Shown here: positions 8,582 to 17,212 of the stretch, in pieces
Position numbering within the stretch: position 1 is the stretch's first letter
Layout: the number at the start of each line of letters is the position of its first letter
DNA from: Streptomyces viridochromogenes DSM 40736
Lineage (GTDB): Bacteria > Actinomycetota > Actinomycetes > Streptomycetales > Streptomycetaceae
Direction: 5' to 3'
DNA length: 64,000 nucleotides
NCBI RefSeq assembly: GCF_000158955.1
Contig: NZ_GG657757.1
Span: forward strand, 1,153,108-1,217,107
Notes under the pieces: generated by a model
Told to the model about the DNA's origin: nothing
Seen by the model: only the letters and a program-made list of their open reading frames with translations
Databases searched by the model: none
Program-made: the position numbers and the translations under genes

Positions 8582-10044
8582 GCGACCCGATGGACAGCGA
8601 CCGCACACGCGTCATGGCCCGACTGCTGTGCACCCACCCCGCGGTCACCGAAGCCACCGTCACGGCGGGGGCGGACGGCCGGGAGAGCGTCGCGTGGCTC
8701 GTGCCCGACCGGAGCCATGCCCCGCTGCTGCACCGTGCGGCCGCCCTCGAGGCGGCGGGACGGCTGGGCATGCTCGGATGGCACGAACCCGCCGACGGTC
8801 TCCGGGTGGCCGGGGTGAACCGCGGCGAAACCGACTTCCTGTACCGCGAGATCTTCACCGAGAACGCCTACTTCAAGCATGGCATCACCCTTCCGCCGGG
8901 CGCGGTCGTCGTGGATGCCGGGGCCAACATCGGCATGTTCACCCTGGACGTCGCGCGGCGCAGCCCCGGCGCGCGTGTCATCGCCGTCGAACCGGTGGAG
9001 GAACTCGCGGAGGCCGCTACGGTCAACGCCGAGCTGCACGGCGTGGACGCCACCGTCTTGCGGTGCGGTCTCGGACGGGCGGAGTCAGAGATCAGGTTCA
9101 CCTACTACCCGCACAACAGCGTGATGTCGGGTGGATTCGCCCAAGTCGACGAGGATTCCGACGTGCTGCGCCGGCACCTGCTCACCGGCGAAGGCGCCGA
9201 GGAGGGGGCGCAGCTGGACCGGCTCGTCACCGACCGGATGACCGCGGTGCGCAGGCGCGTTCCCACCACCACGCTCACCCGCGTCGCCGCCGACCACGGG
9301 CTGACCAGGATCGACCTGCTCAAGATCGACGTGGAGAAGGCCGAGATGGATGTCCTCGAAGGCATCGACGCCGCGCTCTGGCCGCGTATCGACCGCATCG
9401 TCATGGAGGTTCATGACATCGATGACCGACTCGCAGCCGTGCTCGGCACACTCAGCGCACAGGGCTTCTCCGTCACGCACGAACAGGACCCCAGGCTGGC
9501 CCTGACGCCCTGTCACCACGTGTACGCCCATCGGCCCGAGGCCACGGCCCACGACACGTGTCCGTCGAGGGTGGCGGCCACGTCGGTCGGCCACGGCCCG
9601 AATCTGCGGACGCTCGAGCGGGAACTGCGTGAACTCCTCACACGGGCGGACCCGTCGGCCGAAGTCCCGGGGCGCTTCGTGGTGGTGCCCGGCCTGGACG
9701 AGGTGACCGTCCAGTCCCCGGCCCCGGACGCGGTGCCGCGTGCCACATGTCGCACCGCGCACCTCGCCGAGATCTGGGCCGGCATCTTCGGTCCGGAAGC
9801 CGTTCGGCCGGACGCGGACTTCTTCGACCTCGGCGGCGACTCGCTCGCCGCCGTACGGCTGCTGGCGCACGTGGAGCGGCGGCTCGGGGAAGATGCCCTG
9901 ACCCCGGACCTGATCTTCACGGACAGCACGTTCGGTGCCCTGGCCGCGGCGATCGAGGCATCCGCGCCCCCGAGGGCTTCCGCCGCCACGGGCGCACAGC
10001 GAACCGGAAGCGAAGATCCCACCCCTGACCGCGGAGAACCGTGA
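8578..10044 (+). CDS. FkbM methyltransferase-carrier protein with flanking A-domain remnants
   Basis: A 488-residue protein with an unusual build. Residues ~12-44 ('LLCTHPAVTEATVT...ESVAWLVP') look like the strand after motif A8 in the small subdomain of an adenylation domain. Residues ~85-315 are an FkbM-family SAM methyltransferase ('VVVDAGANIGMFTL' SAM loop near 110-124, 'IDLLKIDVEKAEMDVLEGI'). Residues ~345-380 again resemble A-domain A9-A10 sequence but lack the 'NGK' lysine. A carrier domain follows ('FFDLGGDSLAAV', Ser422). It resembles an A domain interrupted by a methyltransferase from which the large A subdomain was lost. It cannot activate substrate itself, so it needs loading by the shuttle upstream. 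FkbM enzymes are mostly O-methyltransferases; the Thr hydroxyl is a plausible target. GTG start overlaps the upstream TGA. Confidence 0.8.
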   Translation: MSDPMDSDRTRVMARLLCTHPAVTEATVTAGADGRESVAWLVPDRSHAPLLHRAAALEAAGRLGMLGWHEPADGLRVAGVNRGETDFLYREIFTENAYFKHGITLPPGAVVVDAGANIGMFTLDVARRSPGARVIAVEPVEELAEAATVNAELHGVDATVLRCGLGRAESEIRFTYYPHNSVMSGGFAQVDEDSDVLRRHLLTGEGAEEGAQLDRLVTDRMTAVRRRVPTTTLTRVAADHGLTRIDLLKIDVEKAEMDVLEGIDAALWPRIDRIVMEVHDIDDRLAAVLGTLSAQGFSVTHEQDPRLALTPCHHVYAHRPEATAHDTCPSRVAATSVGHGPNLRTLERELRELLTRADPSAEVPGRFVVVPGLDEVTVQSPAPDAVPRATCRTAHLAEIWAGIFGPEAVRPDADFFDLGGDSLAAVRLLAHVERRLGEDALTPDLIFTDSTFGALAAAIEASAPPRASAATGAQRTGSEDPTPDRGEP

Positions 10045-10222
10045 GCTCGGTGGCTGATGCGACGACGCGACGGCCGGCGGCGGCATGCAGCGATGCCCGG
10101 TTCGTCCTGGCCGCAGGGCCCCACCCGTCCCCCTCCCGTACCGGTCACGACCTTCTGCCGACGAGGTCTCGCCCTGCTGCGCGGCGACATCGCCCGGCGC
10201 ACAGAGAACAGGAAGAGAGCGA
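10045..10222 (+). other. 178-bp gap inside the region A operon, no convincing gene
   Basis: This stretch separates the FkbM-carrier gene from the flavoprotein gene and is the longest gap in the region A operon. Frames here are open, including one from GTG 10041, but the peptides are low-complexity and resemble no protein. A purine-rich stretch (GGAAGAGAGCGA) just before 10223 is the ribosome-binding site of the flavoprotein gene. I see no strong hairpin or promoter. Confidence 0.4.
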
Positions 10223-11431
10223 ATGGTGCGATCTCCGTACTTCACCGACGACCACGCGGCATTCCGTGAACGTACCCGTGAGTTCCTCACGGCCGAGGTG
10301 ATGCCGAACGCGAGTGCCTGGGACCGGGAGGGCGGCCTGCCGCGGTCCCTGTGGAAGTCGTTCGGCGCGCAGGGCTACCTCGGGCTGCTGCATGCACGCG
10401 GTGCGGGTGGCGGCGCGCGGGACCTGTTCACTTCGGTGGTGTTCCTGGAGGAGCTGGGGCGCACCGGATTCGGCGGTCTGCGGGCAGCCGTCTCGGTGCA
10501 CGCCTACATGGCCACCCACTACCTCGCCGCCGCCGGCAGCCCCGGGCTGCGCCGGGACTACCTCGCCCCCGCTGTCGACGGGGAGCGCGTGGCGGCCCTG
10601 GCGATCACCGAACCAGGCACCGGCGCCGACCTCTCCGGGCTGACCACCACGGCGGAGCGCGACGGCGACCACTTCGTGGTCCGCGGGGTCAAAACGATGG
10701 TCAGCAACGGCACGGGGGCGGACTTCCACGTCGTCGCCGTGCGGACCTCGCCCGACACCGGTTCCGGGCCACACGGAACGACCGGCTTGTCCCTCCTGGT
10801 GATCGACTCCGGCCTGCCGGGCATCACCATCACCGCGACTCCCACGCTGGGCTGGCGCGCGGCCGGCACGGCCACCGTGGCCTACGAGGATGTCCGTGTA
10901 CCGGCGGACCATCTGATCGGGCGCGCCGACGCCGGCTTCTACTACCTGATGCGTGGGCTGCAACTGGAACGGCTGGTCGCGGCGACCCTGGCACTGGGCG
11001 GCATGGACCGCTGTCTCGAGGACACCCGCCGCTGCCTGACCGAACGTCGGCTCTTCGGCGGCACGCTGTCCGAACTGCAGGCGCCCGCCCACCGTGTGGC
11101 GGACCTGGCAACCGAGCTGGCTGCTGCCCGGCAACTCGTCCACCACACCGCATGGCTGTACGAGCAGGGTGACCTTCCGGCCACGGAGTGTTCCATGGCC
11201 AAGCTCCATACGACCGAACTGGCCTGCCGGATGGCGGACGCGAGCCTGCAACTGCAGGGGGCGCACGGCTATCTCGATTCCTCCGATGCCTCCCGCGCCT
11301 ATCGGGACGCGCGGGCGGCCACCCTCGCCGCCGGTCCCAGCGAGGTGATGCGTGATCTCATCGCACGCGCCGTCCTCAGGCCCCGGCCGGACTCACCCGC
11401 CGTACGCACCGGTGGACAGGAGGGGGCATGA
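10223..11431 (+). CDS. acyl-CoA dehydrogenase-like flavoprotein
   Basis: A 402-residue acyl-CoA dehydrogenase family protein (FAD) with 'ALAITEPGTGADLSGL' and 'GWRAAGTATVAYEDVRVP'. The candidate base is Glu249 in 'LQLERLV', the position used by isovaleryl-CoA dehydrogenase. The usual alternative Glu near the C-terminus is Ala ('LAAGPSEVM'). Members in NRPS clusters act on carrier-bound amino acids: prolyl-carrier dehydrogenases make pyrrole, and KtzA-like enzymes work with a SyrB2-type halogenase on the way to a cyclopropane. Either fits here. ATG at 10223 is chosen because the protein then starts at the conserved 'FTDDHAAFRERTREF' helix; GTG at 10226 is possible. The end overlaps the antiporter start. 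Confidence 0.85.
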   Translation: MVRSPYFTDDHAAFRERTREFLTAEVMPNASAWDREGGLPRSLWKSFGAQGYLGLLHARGAGGGARDLFTSVVFLEELGRTGFGGLRAAVSVHAYMATHYLAAAGSPGLRRDYLAPAVDGERVAALAITEPGTGADLSGLTTTAERDGDHFVVRGVKTMVSNGTGADFHVVAVRTSPDTGSGPHGTTGLSLLVIDSGLPGITITATPTLGWRAAGTATVAYEDVRVPADHLIGRADAGFYYLMRGLQLERLVAATLALGGMDRCLEDTRRCLTERRLFGGTLSELQAPAHRVADLATELAAARQLVHHTAWLYEQGDLPATECSMAKLHTTELACRMADASLQLQGAHGYLDSSDASRAYRDARAATLAAGPSEVMRDLIARAVLRPRPDSPAVRTGGQEGA

Positions 11432-12696
11432 AGGGGGACGAGGCCGCTGTGTTCTTCCTTGCCTTCGCCGTGGTCCTCGGACTGGCCCGGCTGTTCTCGG
11501 CGGCGGCACGCAGGGTGGGACAGCCGTCCGTGGTGGGTGAGATCGTCGCGGGGATCCTGCTCGGCAGCACACTGCTGTCCGACACGTGGGGCCCGTGGGG
11601 GGAGACGGTCGCGCTCGACGGTGTTCGCCCGCTTCTCGGAGCACTCGCCAATGTCGGCCTGGCGATGTTCATGTTCGTCATCGGCTACGAGATGGACCAC
11701 TCCGCCTTCCTCGGCAGCGGGCGCACCACACTGAGCGTCGCAGCGGGCTCCACGCTGGTGCCCTTGGCGGGCGGCTGCCTCGTGGCACTGCCTTTCGCCG
11801 CGGAACACGGGCCGTCGGGGAGCGCGGGCTTCGTCCTGTTCACGGGTGTGGCCCTGTCGGTGACCGCTTTTCCGGTGCTGGCGCGGATCCTCGCCGACCG
11901 GCGGATGAACCGCACAGCCGTGGGGCGGTTCACCATGGCCGCGGCTGCCGTGAACGACCTGGCCGCGTGGGTGCTGCTCGCGGGAGTAGTCGCCTGCTTC
12001 GGCAGCGCCGACCAGTGGCGCGTGACGCTGCTCCCCCTCTACCTGCTGGTGCTGGTCTCCGTCGTGCGCCCGCTCATGGCCCGGCTGCTGCGCCCCAGGG
12101 AAACTGAGGAGGGCCGGCCGACCTCAGCGATCGTGGTGGTGACCACCGGCCTCATGGCCTCCTGCGCGGCCACGGAGTGGCTGGGTGTCCATTTCGTCTT
12201 CGGCGCGTTCGCCTTCGGCGCCGTGATGCCCAGGGCCGGCCTGGACCGGCTGCGTGTCGAGGTCATGGAGCGAATGGAGATGGCGGGCACACAGGTGCTG
12301 CTGCCCGTCTACTTCGTGGTGGCGGGCACCGGGGTGAACCTCGCCGCGTTCGACGGCTCCAGCATGGGACTTCTGGTGGCGGCCCTGGTTGTGGCCGTCT
12401 CCACCAAGATGTCGGGCGCCTACCTCGGCGCCCGGACATCAGGTCTGCAACGCGATGACGCACTGACCGTCTCGATACTGATGAACACCCGCGGCCTCGC
12501 CGAGGTCGTCATCCTCACGGTCGGGCTGCGGATGGGCCTCATCGATGAGGAGTTCTACTCGGTGCTCATCGTGGTGGCCGTACTCACCACGGCCATGACA
12601 GGTCCGCTGCTTCGCCTCATGCGGCGCGAAGGCGGGACGGCGACGACACACGGTCCGGAAACCGGTGCGGTGCTGACCCCCGCCCCGCCCGCGTGA
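11428..12696 (+). CDS. CPA2-type cation/proton antiporter
   Basis: A 422-residue membrane protein of the CPA2 (KefB/Na+:H+ exchanger) type with about 12 helices. Family blocks include 'RRVGQPSVVGEIVAGILLG', 'FVIGYEMD', 'GVALSVTAFPVLARIL', 'AVNDLAAW' and 'LMNTRGLAEVVIL'. No C-terminal RCK/TrkA domain is present. The ATG overlaps the TGA of the flavoprotein gene, so it belongs to the same transcript as the halogenase genes, which is unusual for a housekeeping antiporter. Ion homeostasis or self-protection during production is a guess. Confidence 0.85.
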   Translation: MKGDEAAVFFLAFAVVLGLARLFSAAARRVGQPSVVGEIVAGILLGSTLLSDTWGPWGETVALDGVRPLLGALANVGLAMFMFVIGYEMDHSAFLGSGRTTLSVAAGSTLVPLAGGCLVALPFAAEHGPSGSAGFVLFTGVALSVTAFPVLARILADRRMNRTAVGRFTMAAAAVNDLAAWVLLAGVVACFGSADQWRVTLLPLYLLVLVSVVRPLMARLLRPRETEEGRPTSAIVVVTTGLMASCAATEWLGVHFVFGAFAFGAVMPRAGLDRLRVEVMERMEMAGTQVLLPVYFVVAGTGVNLAAFDGSSMGLLVAALVVAVSTKMSGAYLGARTSGLQRDDALTVSILMNTRGLAEVVILTVGLRMGLIDEEFYSVLIVVAVLTTAMTGPLLRLMRREGGTATTHGPETGAVLTPAPPA

Positions 12697-12790
12697 GCGC
12701 GGGTGGAGATCCGTCCCTCAGGGCTGCCGCACGTCAGAGGAGGCCGTTGTCGTGGGGAGGTTCACCCGGGATCGGGGCGATGACGAATCC

Positions 12791-13213
12791 CTAGCCGAGG
12801 AAGCTCAGCCGCACGTTCCGCTGCGGATTGTCCTTGTTGGTGTCCACCAGGCACACCGACTGCCACGTCCCGAGCTCCAGCCGGCCACGCAGCACCGGCA
12901 GGGTCGCGTGGGGCGGGACGAGGGCCGGCAGGACGTGGTCGCGGCCGTGTCCGGGACTGCCGTGCCGGTGCTGCCAGCGGTCGTCGGCGGGCAGCAGGGT
13001 GTGCAGCGCGGCCAGGAGGTCGTCGTCGCTGCCGGCGCCCGTCTCCAGCACGGCGATGCCGGCCGTCGCATGCGGGACGAAGACGTTGAGCAGGCCGTCG
13101 CGGCCGGCGGCCGCCTCGCGCAGGAAGGACTCGCAGTCGCCGGTGATGTCGACGACCTTCTCCGTGGCACCGGTGGCGACGTTCAGGACTCGGGTGGTGA
13201 AGACATCTGACAT
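12791..13213 (-). CDS. YjbQ/UPF0047 family protein
   Basis: A 140-residue YjbQ-family protein. Recognisable blocks are 'NVFVPHATAGIAVLE', 'GHGRDHVLPALV' and 'GTWQSVCLVDTN'; the conserved His residues form the family's putative active site. Family members have weak thiamine-phosphate synthase activity, and the physiological role is unclear. The ATG at 13213 gives the standard length; an upstream extension is not supported. It converges with the antiporter gene across a 94-bp gap in which I see no clear terminator. Confidence 0.85.
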   Translation of the reverse strand: MSDVFTTRVLNVATGATEKVVDITGDCESFLREAAAGRDGLLNVFVPHATAGIAVLETGAGSDDDLLAALHTLLPADDRWQHRHGSPGHGRDHVLPALVPPHATLPVLRGRLELGTWQSVCLVDTNKDNPQRNVRLSFLG

Positions 13214-13296
13214 GCCCCCATCCTGACGTACCGGCCCCCGGCCGTGCCGCAGCACGGCCCGGGAAGATCCAGGGCCCCGGCGCGGTTGGCAGCAGC

Positions 13297-14373
13297 GTGG
13301 ACACCACACGCGAGGTCGAGGTAGTCGTCGCGGGCGCCGGTCAGGCCGGCCTGGCCGCTGCCCATCATCTGCGGCGATCCGGTTTCGAGCCGGACCGCGA
13401 CTTCGTGGTGCTGGACCACTCCCCCGGGCCCGGCGGCGCCTGGCAGTTCCGCTGGTCGTCGCTGACGTACGGCAAGGTGCACGGGATGCACGCGCTGCCG
13501 GGGATGGAGCTGACGGACGCGGATCCGGCGCGGCCGTCCGCGGAGGTGATCAGCGACTACTTCGACCGGTACGAGCGGGCCTTCGACCTGCGGGTGCGGC
13601 GCCCCGTCGACGTACGTGCCGTGCGCGAGGGTCCCGGCGGGCGGCTGCTGGTGGAGACCTCGGACGGGGTGTGGTCGACGCGGGCGCTCATCAACGCGAC
13701 CGGCACGTGGGACCGGCCGTTCTGGCCGCGCTATCCGGGTCAGGAGACCTTCCGGGGACGGCAGTTGCACACCGCGCGGTACGCCGGGCCCGAGGAGTTC
13801 GCGGGGCGACGGGTCGTCGTGGTGGGCGGGGGCGCGTCGGGCACGCAGCATCTGCTGGAGCTCGCCCCGTACGCCGCTGCCACCACCTGGGTGACCCGGC
13901 GCCCGCCGGTCTTCCGCGAGGGGCCGTTCGACGAATACGCGGGCCGGGCGGCCGTCGCGCTCGTGGAGGAGCGGGTCCGGCAGGGTCTGCCGCCCCGCAG
14001 TGTGGTCTCGGTCACCGGGCTCCCGCTGAACGACGCGATCCGGCAGGGCATCGAGGACGGGGTGCTGGACCGCCGCCCGATGTTCGACCGGATCACCCCG
14101 GACGGGGTGGAGTGGGACGGCGGCGGGCACGTCGACGCCGATGTCATCCTGTGGGCCACCGGCTTCCGGGCCGCGATCGACCACCTCGCTCCGCTGCGGC
14201 TGCGCGGACCGGGCGGCGGTATCCGCATGGAGGGGACGCACGCCGCCGCCGACCCCCGCATCCACCTCGTCGGCTACGGCCCCTCGGCCAGCACCATCGG
14301 CGCCAACCGCGCCGGCCGCGCGGCCGTACGGGACATCAGGCGGCTGCTGGAGCGGGAGCCGGCCGCGGCGTGA
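13297..14373 (+). CDS. FAD/NADPH-dependent monooxygenase-like oxidoreductase (CzcO type)
   Basis: A 358-residue flavoprotein with two dinucleotide-binding motifs: 'VVVAGAGQAGLAAAHHL' (FAD, N-terminus) and 'RVVVVGGGASGTQ' (NADPH, middle), plus the 'ATGTWDRPFWPRYPG' and 'LWATGFRAAIDHL' ATG motifs. This is the CzcO/flavin-monooxygenase layout. The substrate is unknown. GTG at 13297 starts it 83 bp from the divergent YjbQ gene. It does not appear to be part of either biosynthetic cluster. Confidence 0.85.
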   Translation: MDTTREVEVVVAGAGQAGLAAAHHLRRSGFEPDRDFVVLDHSPGPGGAWQFRWSSLTYGKVHGMHALPGMELTDADPARPSAEVISDYFDRYERAFDLRVRRPVDVRAVREGPGGRLLVETSDGVWSTRALINATGTWDRPFWPRYPGQETFRGRQLHTARYAGPEEFAGRRVVVVGGGASGTQHLLELAPYAAATTWVTRRPPVFREGPFDEYAGRAAVALVEERVRQGLPPRSVVSVTGLPLNDAIRQGIEDGVLDRRPMFDRITPDGVEWDGGGHVDADVILWATGFRAAIDHLAPLRLRGPGGGIRMEGTHAAADPRIHLVGYGPSASTIGANRAGRAAVRDIRRLLEREPAAA

Positions 14374-14431
14374 CCGACCGGTTCCCGGGGGGCGAGGACC
14401 GTCGGCGACCGCGGGCCGTCCGTAGCTGATC

Positions 14432-14460
14432 GCGCGGTTCCCCCGCGCCCCCGTGGGGGC
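14432..14460. terminator. GC-rich hairpins between convergent genes
   Basis: Two adjacent GC hairpins: GCGCGG (14432-14437) pairs with CCGCGC (14443-14448), and GCCCCC (14447-14452) pairs with GGGGGC (14455-14460). They lie between the convergent monooxygenase and MltG-like genes. Streptomyces genomes often end convergent units with such elements. There is no T-run. Confidence 0.5.
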
Positions 14461-14466
14461 CACGGG

Positions 14467-15312
14467 TCACCCGGCCGCCTGTGCGCCCGCGCTCTGCCGC
14501 TGAGCGTTGAACTCGGCCACGTTGCGCTGATGTTCGGCGTAGTCCGCGGTGAAGCGCGTATCGCCCGGCCGGACCGTGACGAAGTACAGCCAGTCGCCCG
14601 GCGGCGGGTTGACGGCGGCACGCATGGCGGCCTCGCCCGGGTTGTCGATCGGTGTGGGTGGCAGACCCATGCGCTGATACGTGTTGTAGGGGCTGTCGAT
14701 CCGGGTGTCCTCCGCCGTGGTCCGGAGGGTGGAGCGGCCGAGGGCGTAGTTGACCGTGGAGTCCATCTGGAGCGGCATGCCGCGTTCGAGGCGGTTGAAG
14801 ACCACCCGGGCGACCTTGCCCATGTCGGCCTCGGTGGCCGCCTCCGCCTGGACGATGCTCGCGATGGTGACGGCCTGATAGACGTTCATGGCGTTGCGCT
14901 GCGCCCCCGCCGCGAGGGGAGCGCCGTTGAACTTCTGGTTCGCGGTGTCGACCATCAGCGCCAGAAGATCCTCCGGCCCGGTGTTCTCCCGGATCGGGTA
15001 GGTCGCAGGGAAGAGGTAGCCCTCCGGGTTGCCCCGGGCGTCGTCCGGCAGTTTCAGGTCGAGCTTCGCGAGGGACTTCTCCGTACTGCCGGCGGGCAGG
15101 GCGAGCGCCTTGTCGACGGCCTCGTACACCTGGCTCGCACGCCGGCCCTCCGGGATGACCAGGGTCACGGCCCCACGGCCCTCCTGGCGCCCCAGGATCA
15201 GCAGCGGCACCGCCACAGCGGTGCCGACGACGACAGCTCCGGTCACGACGAGGGCGATACGGCCCCGGCGCGTCAGCCGGATCCTGCTCCGTGGCGGAGT
15301 GTTCTTCTCCAT
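14467..15312 (-). CDS. MltG-like endolytic transglycosylase, short paralogue
   Basis: A 281-residue YceG/MltG-family protein, shorter than typical actinobacterial MltG. A single transmembrane helix follows a basic N-terminus (about residues 14-36). The catalytic block is 'ASIVQAEAATEADMGKVARVVFNRL', containing the conserved Glu, followed by 'LQMDSTVNYALG' and 'SPYNTYQRMGLPPTPIDNPG'. MltG cleaves nascent glycan strands at the membrane. The full gene set of the division cluster is absent here, so this is probably an accessory copy. Confidence 0.88.
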   Translation of the reverse strand: MEKNTPPRSRIRLTRRGRIALVVTGAVVVGTAVAVPLLILGRQEGRGAVTLVIPEGRRASQVYEAVDKALALPAGSTEKSLAKLDLKLPDDARGNPEGYLFPATYPIRENTGPEDLLALMVDTANQKFNGAPLAAGAQRNAMNVYQAVTIASIVQAEAATEADMGKVARVVFNRLERGMPLQMDSTVNYALGRSTLRTTAEDTRIDSPYNTYQRMGLPPTPIDNPGEAAMRAAVNPPPGDWLYFVTVRPGDTRFTADYAEHQRNVAEFNAQRQSAGAQAAG

Positions 15313-15355
15313 GCGGGCACAGTAACCCGCATATCGTCACAATCCGGGCATATTT

Positions 15356-17158
15356 TCATCTTGTCGGTTCCAGTTGCGCGTCCCGGCGTACGAGCGCCGC
15401 GTACCGGCCGTCCCGTTCCAGCAGTTCCTCGTGCGTACCGAGTTCGACCGCGCGCCCCGAGTCGAGGACCACGATCTGGTCGGCGCCCCTGACGGTGGAC
15501 AGGCGGTGGGCGATGGTGAGGGTGGTGCGGTCGGCCGACAGGGCGTCGATGGCCTCCTGGACGGCGGTTTCGGTGCGGGTGTCCAGGGCGCTGGTGGCCT
15601 CGTCGAGGATGAGGACCGGCGGGTCGCGCAGGATGGTCCGGGCGATGGCCAGGCGCTGCTTCTCGCCGCCGGAGAAGCGGTGGCCGCGCTCGCCGACGAC
15701 GGTGTCGTAGCCGTCGGGCAGGGATGCGATGTGGTCGTGGATCTGCGCCGCCTTCGCCGCCTGGAACAGCTCCTCGTCGGTGGCGTCGGGCTTGGCGAAG
15801 CGCAGGTTGTCGGCGACCGAGGCGTGGAAGAGGTACGTCTCCTGCGAGACGACGCCGACCGCGCGGGCCAGGGTGTCGAAGTCGAGGTCGCGGACGTCGA
15901 CCCCGTCGAGGGTGACGCGGCCGCCGGTGACGTCGTAGAGCCGCGGCACCAGATAGCCGAGCGTGGACTTGCCGGCGCCGGTGGGGCCGACGATCGCCAG
16001 GCTGCCACCGGCCGGGACGGTGAGGCCGATGCCGTCGAGGACGGGGCCGCCCTTGCCGTCGTAGCCGAAGGAGACGTTCTCGAAGCGGACTTCGCCCTTG
16101 ACCCGGTCCAGGCGCACCGGGTCCGGGCGCTCGGTGATGTCGACCGGCAGGTCGAGGTACTCGAAGATGCGCTGGAAGAGGGCGAGCGAGGTCTGGATCT
16201 GCACACCGGTCGACAGCAGGCTCACGGCCGGGCGGAACAGGCCCTGCTGGAGCGAGACGAAGGCGACGATGGTGCCGATGGAGACCTCGGGGCCACCCGT
16301 CTGGAGGGCGATGCCGGCGGTCCAGTAGATGACGGCGGGCAGGGCGGCCATGACGATGGTGATGACGGCCATGCGCCACCGGCCGGCCATGTTCGACCGC
16401 ACCTCGAGGTCGACGAGTTCCTCGGACTCCTCGGCGAAGGACTTCGTCAGCGAGTCGGAGCGGCCCATGGTGCGGCCGAGCAGGATGCCGCTGACGGAGA
16501 GCGACTCGGTGACCGTGGCGGCCATGGCGGCCATCTGCTTCTGGCGCCGGGTGGTGATCTTCCGGCGTTCGTTGCCGACGCGGCGGCTGATCCACACGAA
16601 CACCGGCAGCAACAGCAGCGAGACGACGGTCAGGCGCCAGTCGAGGGCGACCATCGCGACGATCGTGGCGACCACGCTGGTGAGGTTGGAGACCAGGGAG
16701 GTCGCCGTGGAGGTGACGGTGGCCTGCATGCCGCCGATGTCGTTGGCGATGCGGGACTGCACCTCGCCCGTGCGGGTGCGCGTGAAGAACGCGAGGGACA
16801 TCCGCTGGAGCCGGCCGTAGACGGCGGTGCGCAGGTCGTGCATGACGCGCTGTCCCACCGTGGTGGAGATCAGGGTCTGCAGCACGCCGAAGACGCTGGT
16901 GAGGACCGCGCTGAGGATCATGCCGAGGGCGAGCAGGCTGAGCAGGCCGGTGCGCCCCTCGGGGATCGCGACGTCGAGGATCTCCTTCAGCAGGAAGGGT
17001 GTGGCGACCGAGACCAGTGACGAGGCGCCGACCAGCAGGCCGACGATCGCGAGGCGGCCCCGGTAGGGGCGGAAGAGCCGGAGGATGCGGCGGACCTGCC
17101 GCGGCTGTTCCTCCGAGCCGGCGGGTGGTGTCCAGGGGGCTTCGTGGTCGGGATGCAT
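15356..17158 (-). CDS. ABC exporter, fused membrane and ATPase domains
   Basis: A 600-residue type IV ABC half-exporter. Six helices occupy the N-terminal ~320 residues. The ATPase has canonical motifs: Walker A 'GPTGAGKST', signature 'FSGGEKQR' and Walker B 'LILDEATSALD'. It probably works as a homodimer exporting a drug or lipid. The ATG at 17158 is chosen because GAAGGAG sits 3 bases upstream. An in-frame ATG at 17215 would place the start inside the palindrome shared with the divergent MarR gene. That palindrome suggests MarR-type repression of this exporter. Confidence 0.9.
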   Translation of the reverse strand: MHPDHEAPWTPPAGSEEQPRQVRRILRLFRPYRGRLAIVGLLVGASSLVSVATPFLLKEILDVAIPEGRTGLLSLLALGMILSAVLTSVFGVLQTLISTTVGQRVMHDLRTAVYGRLQRMSLAFFTRTRTGEVQSRIANDIGGMQATVTSTATSLVSNLTSVVATIVAMVALDWRLTVVSLLLLPVFVWISRRVGNERRKITTRRQKQMAAMAATVTESLSVSGILLGRTMGRSDSLTKSFAEESEELVDLEVRSNMAGRWRMAVITIVMAALPAVIYWTAGIALQTGGPEVSIGTIVAFVSLQQGLFRPAVSLLSTGVQIQTSLALFQRIFEYLDLPVDITERPDPVRLDRVKGEVRFENVSFGYDGKGGPVLDGIGLTVPAGGSLAIVGPTGAGKSTLGYLVPRLYDVTGGRVTLDGVDVRDLDFDTLARAVGVVSQETYLFHASVADNLRFAKPDATDEELFQAAKAAQIHDHIASLPDGYDTVVGERGHRFSGGEKQRLAIARTILRDPPVLILDEATSALDTRTETAVQEAIDALSADRTTLTIAHRLSTVRGADQIVVLDSGRAVELGTHEELLERDGRYAALVRRDAQLEPTR

Positions 17159-17212
17159 GGGCTCCTTCGAGAGCGGTAGGGCGCCGGGGGCTGGGCGCAT
17201 CGGATCGTAGCT

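Noticed and set aside
10041..10301. Possible small gene from GTG 10041
   Set aside because: The peptide is low-complexity Arg/Ser/Pro, overlaps the start of the flavoprotein gene and matches no family.
13297..14373. Monooxygenase as a tailoring enzyme of region A
   Set aside because: It is separated from the operon by a convergent YjbQ gene and has its own start region, so there is no sequence link to the cluster.
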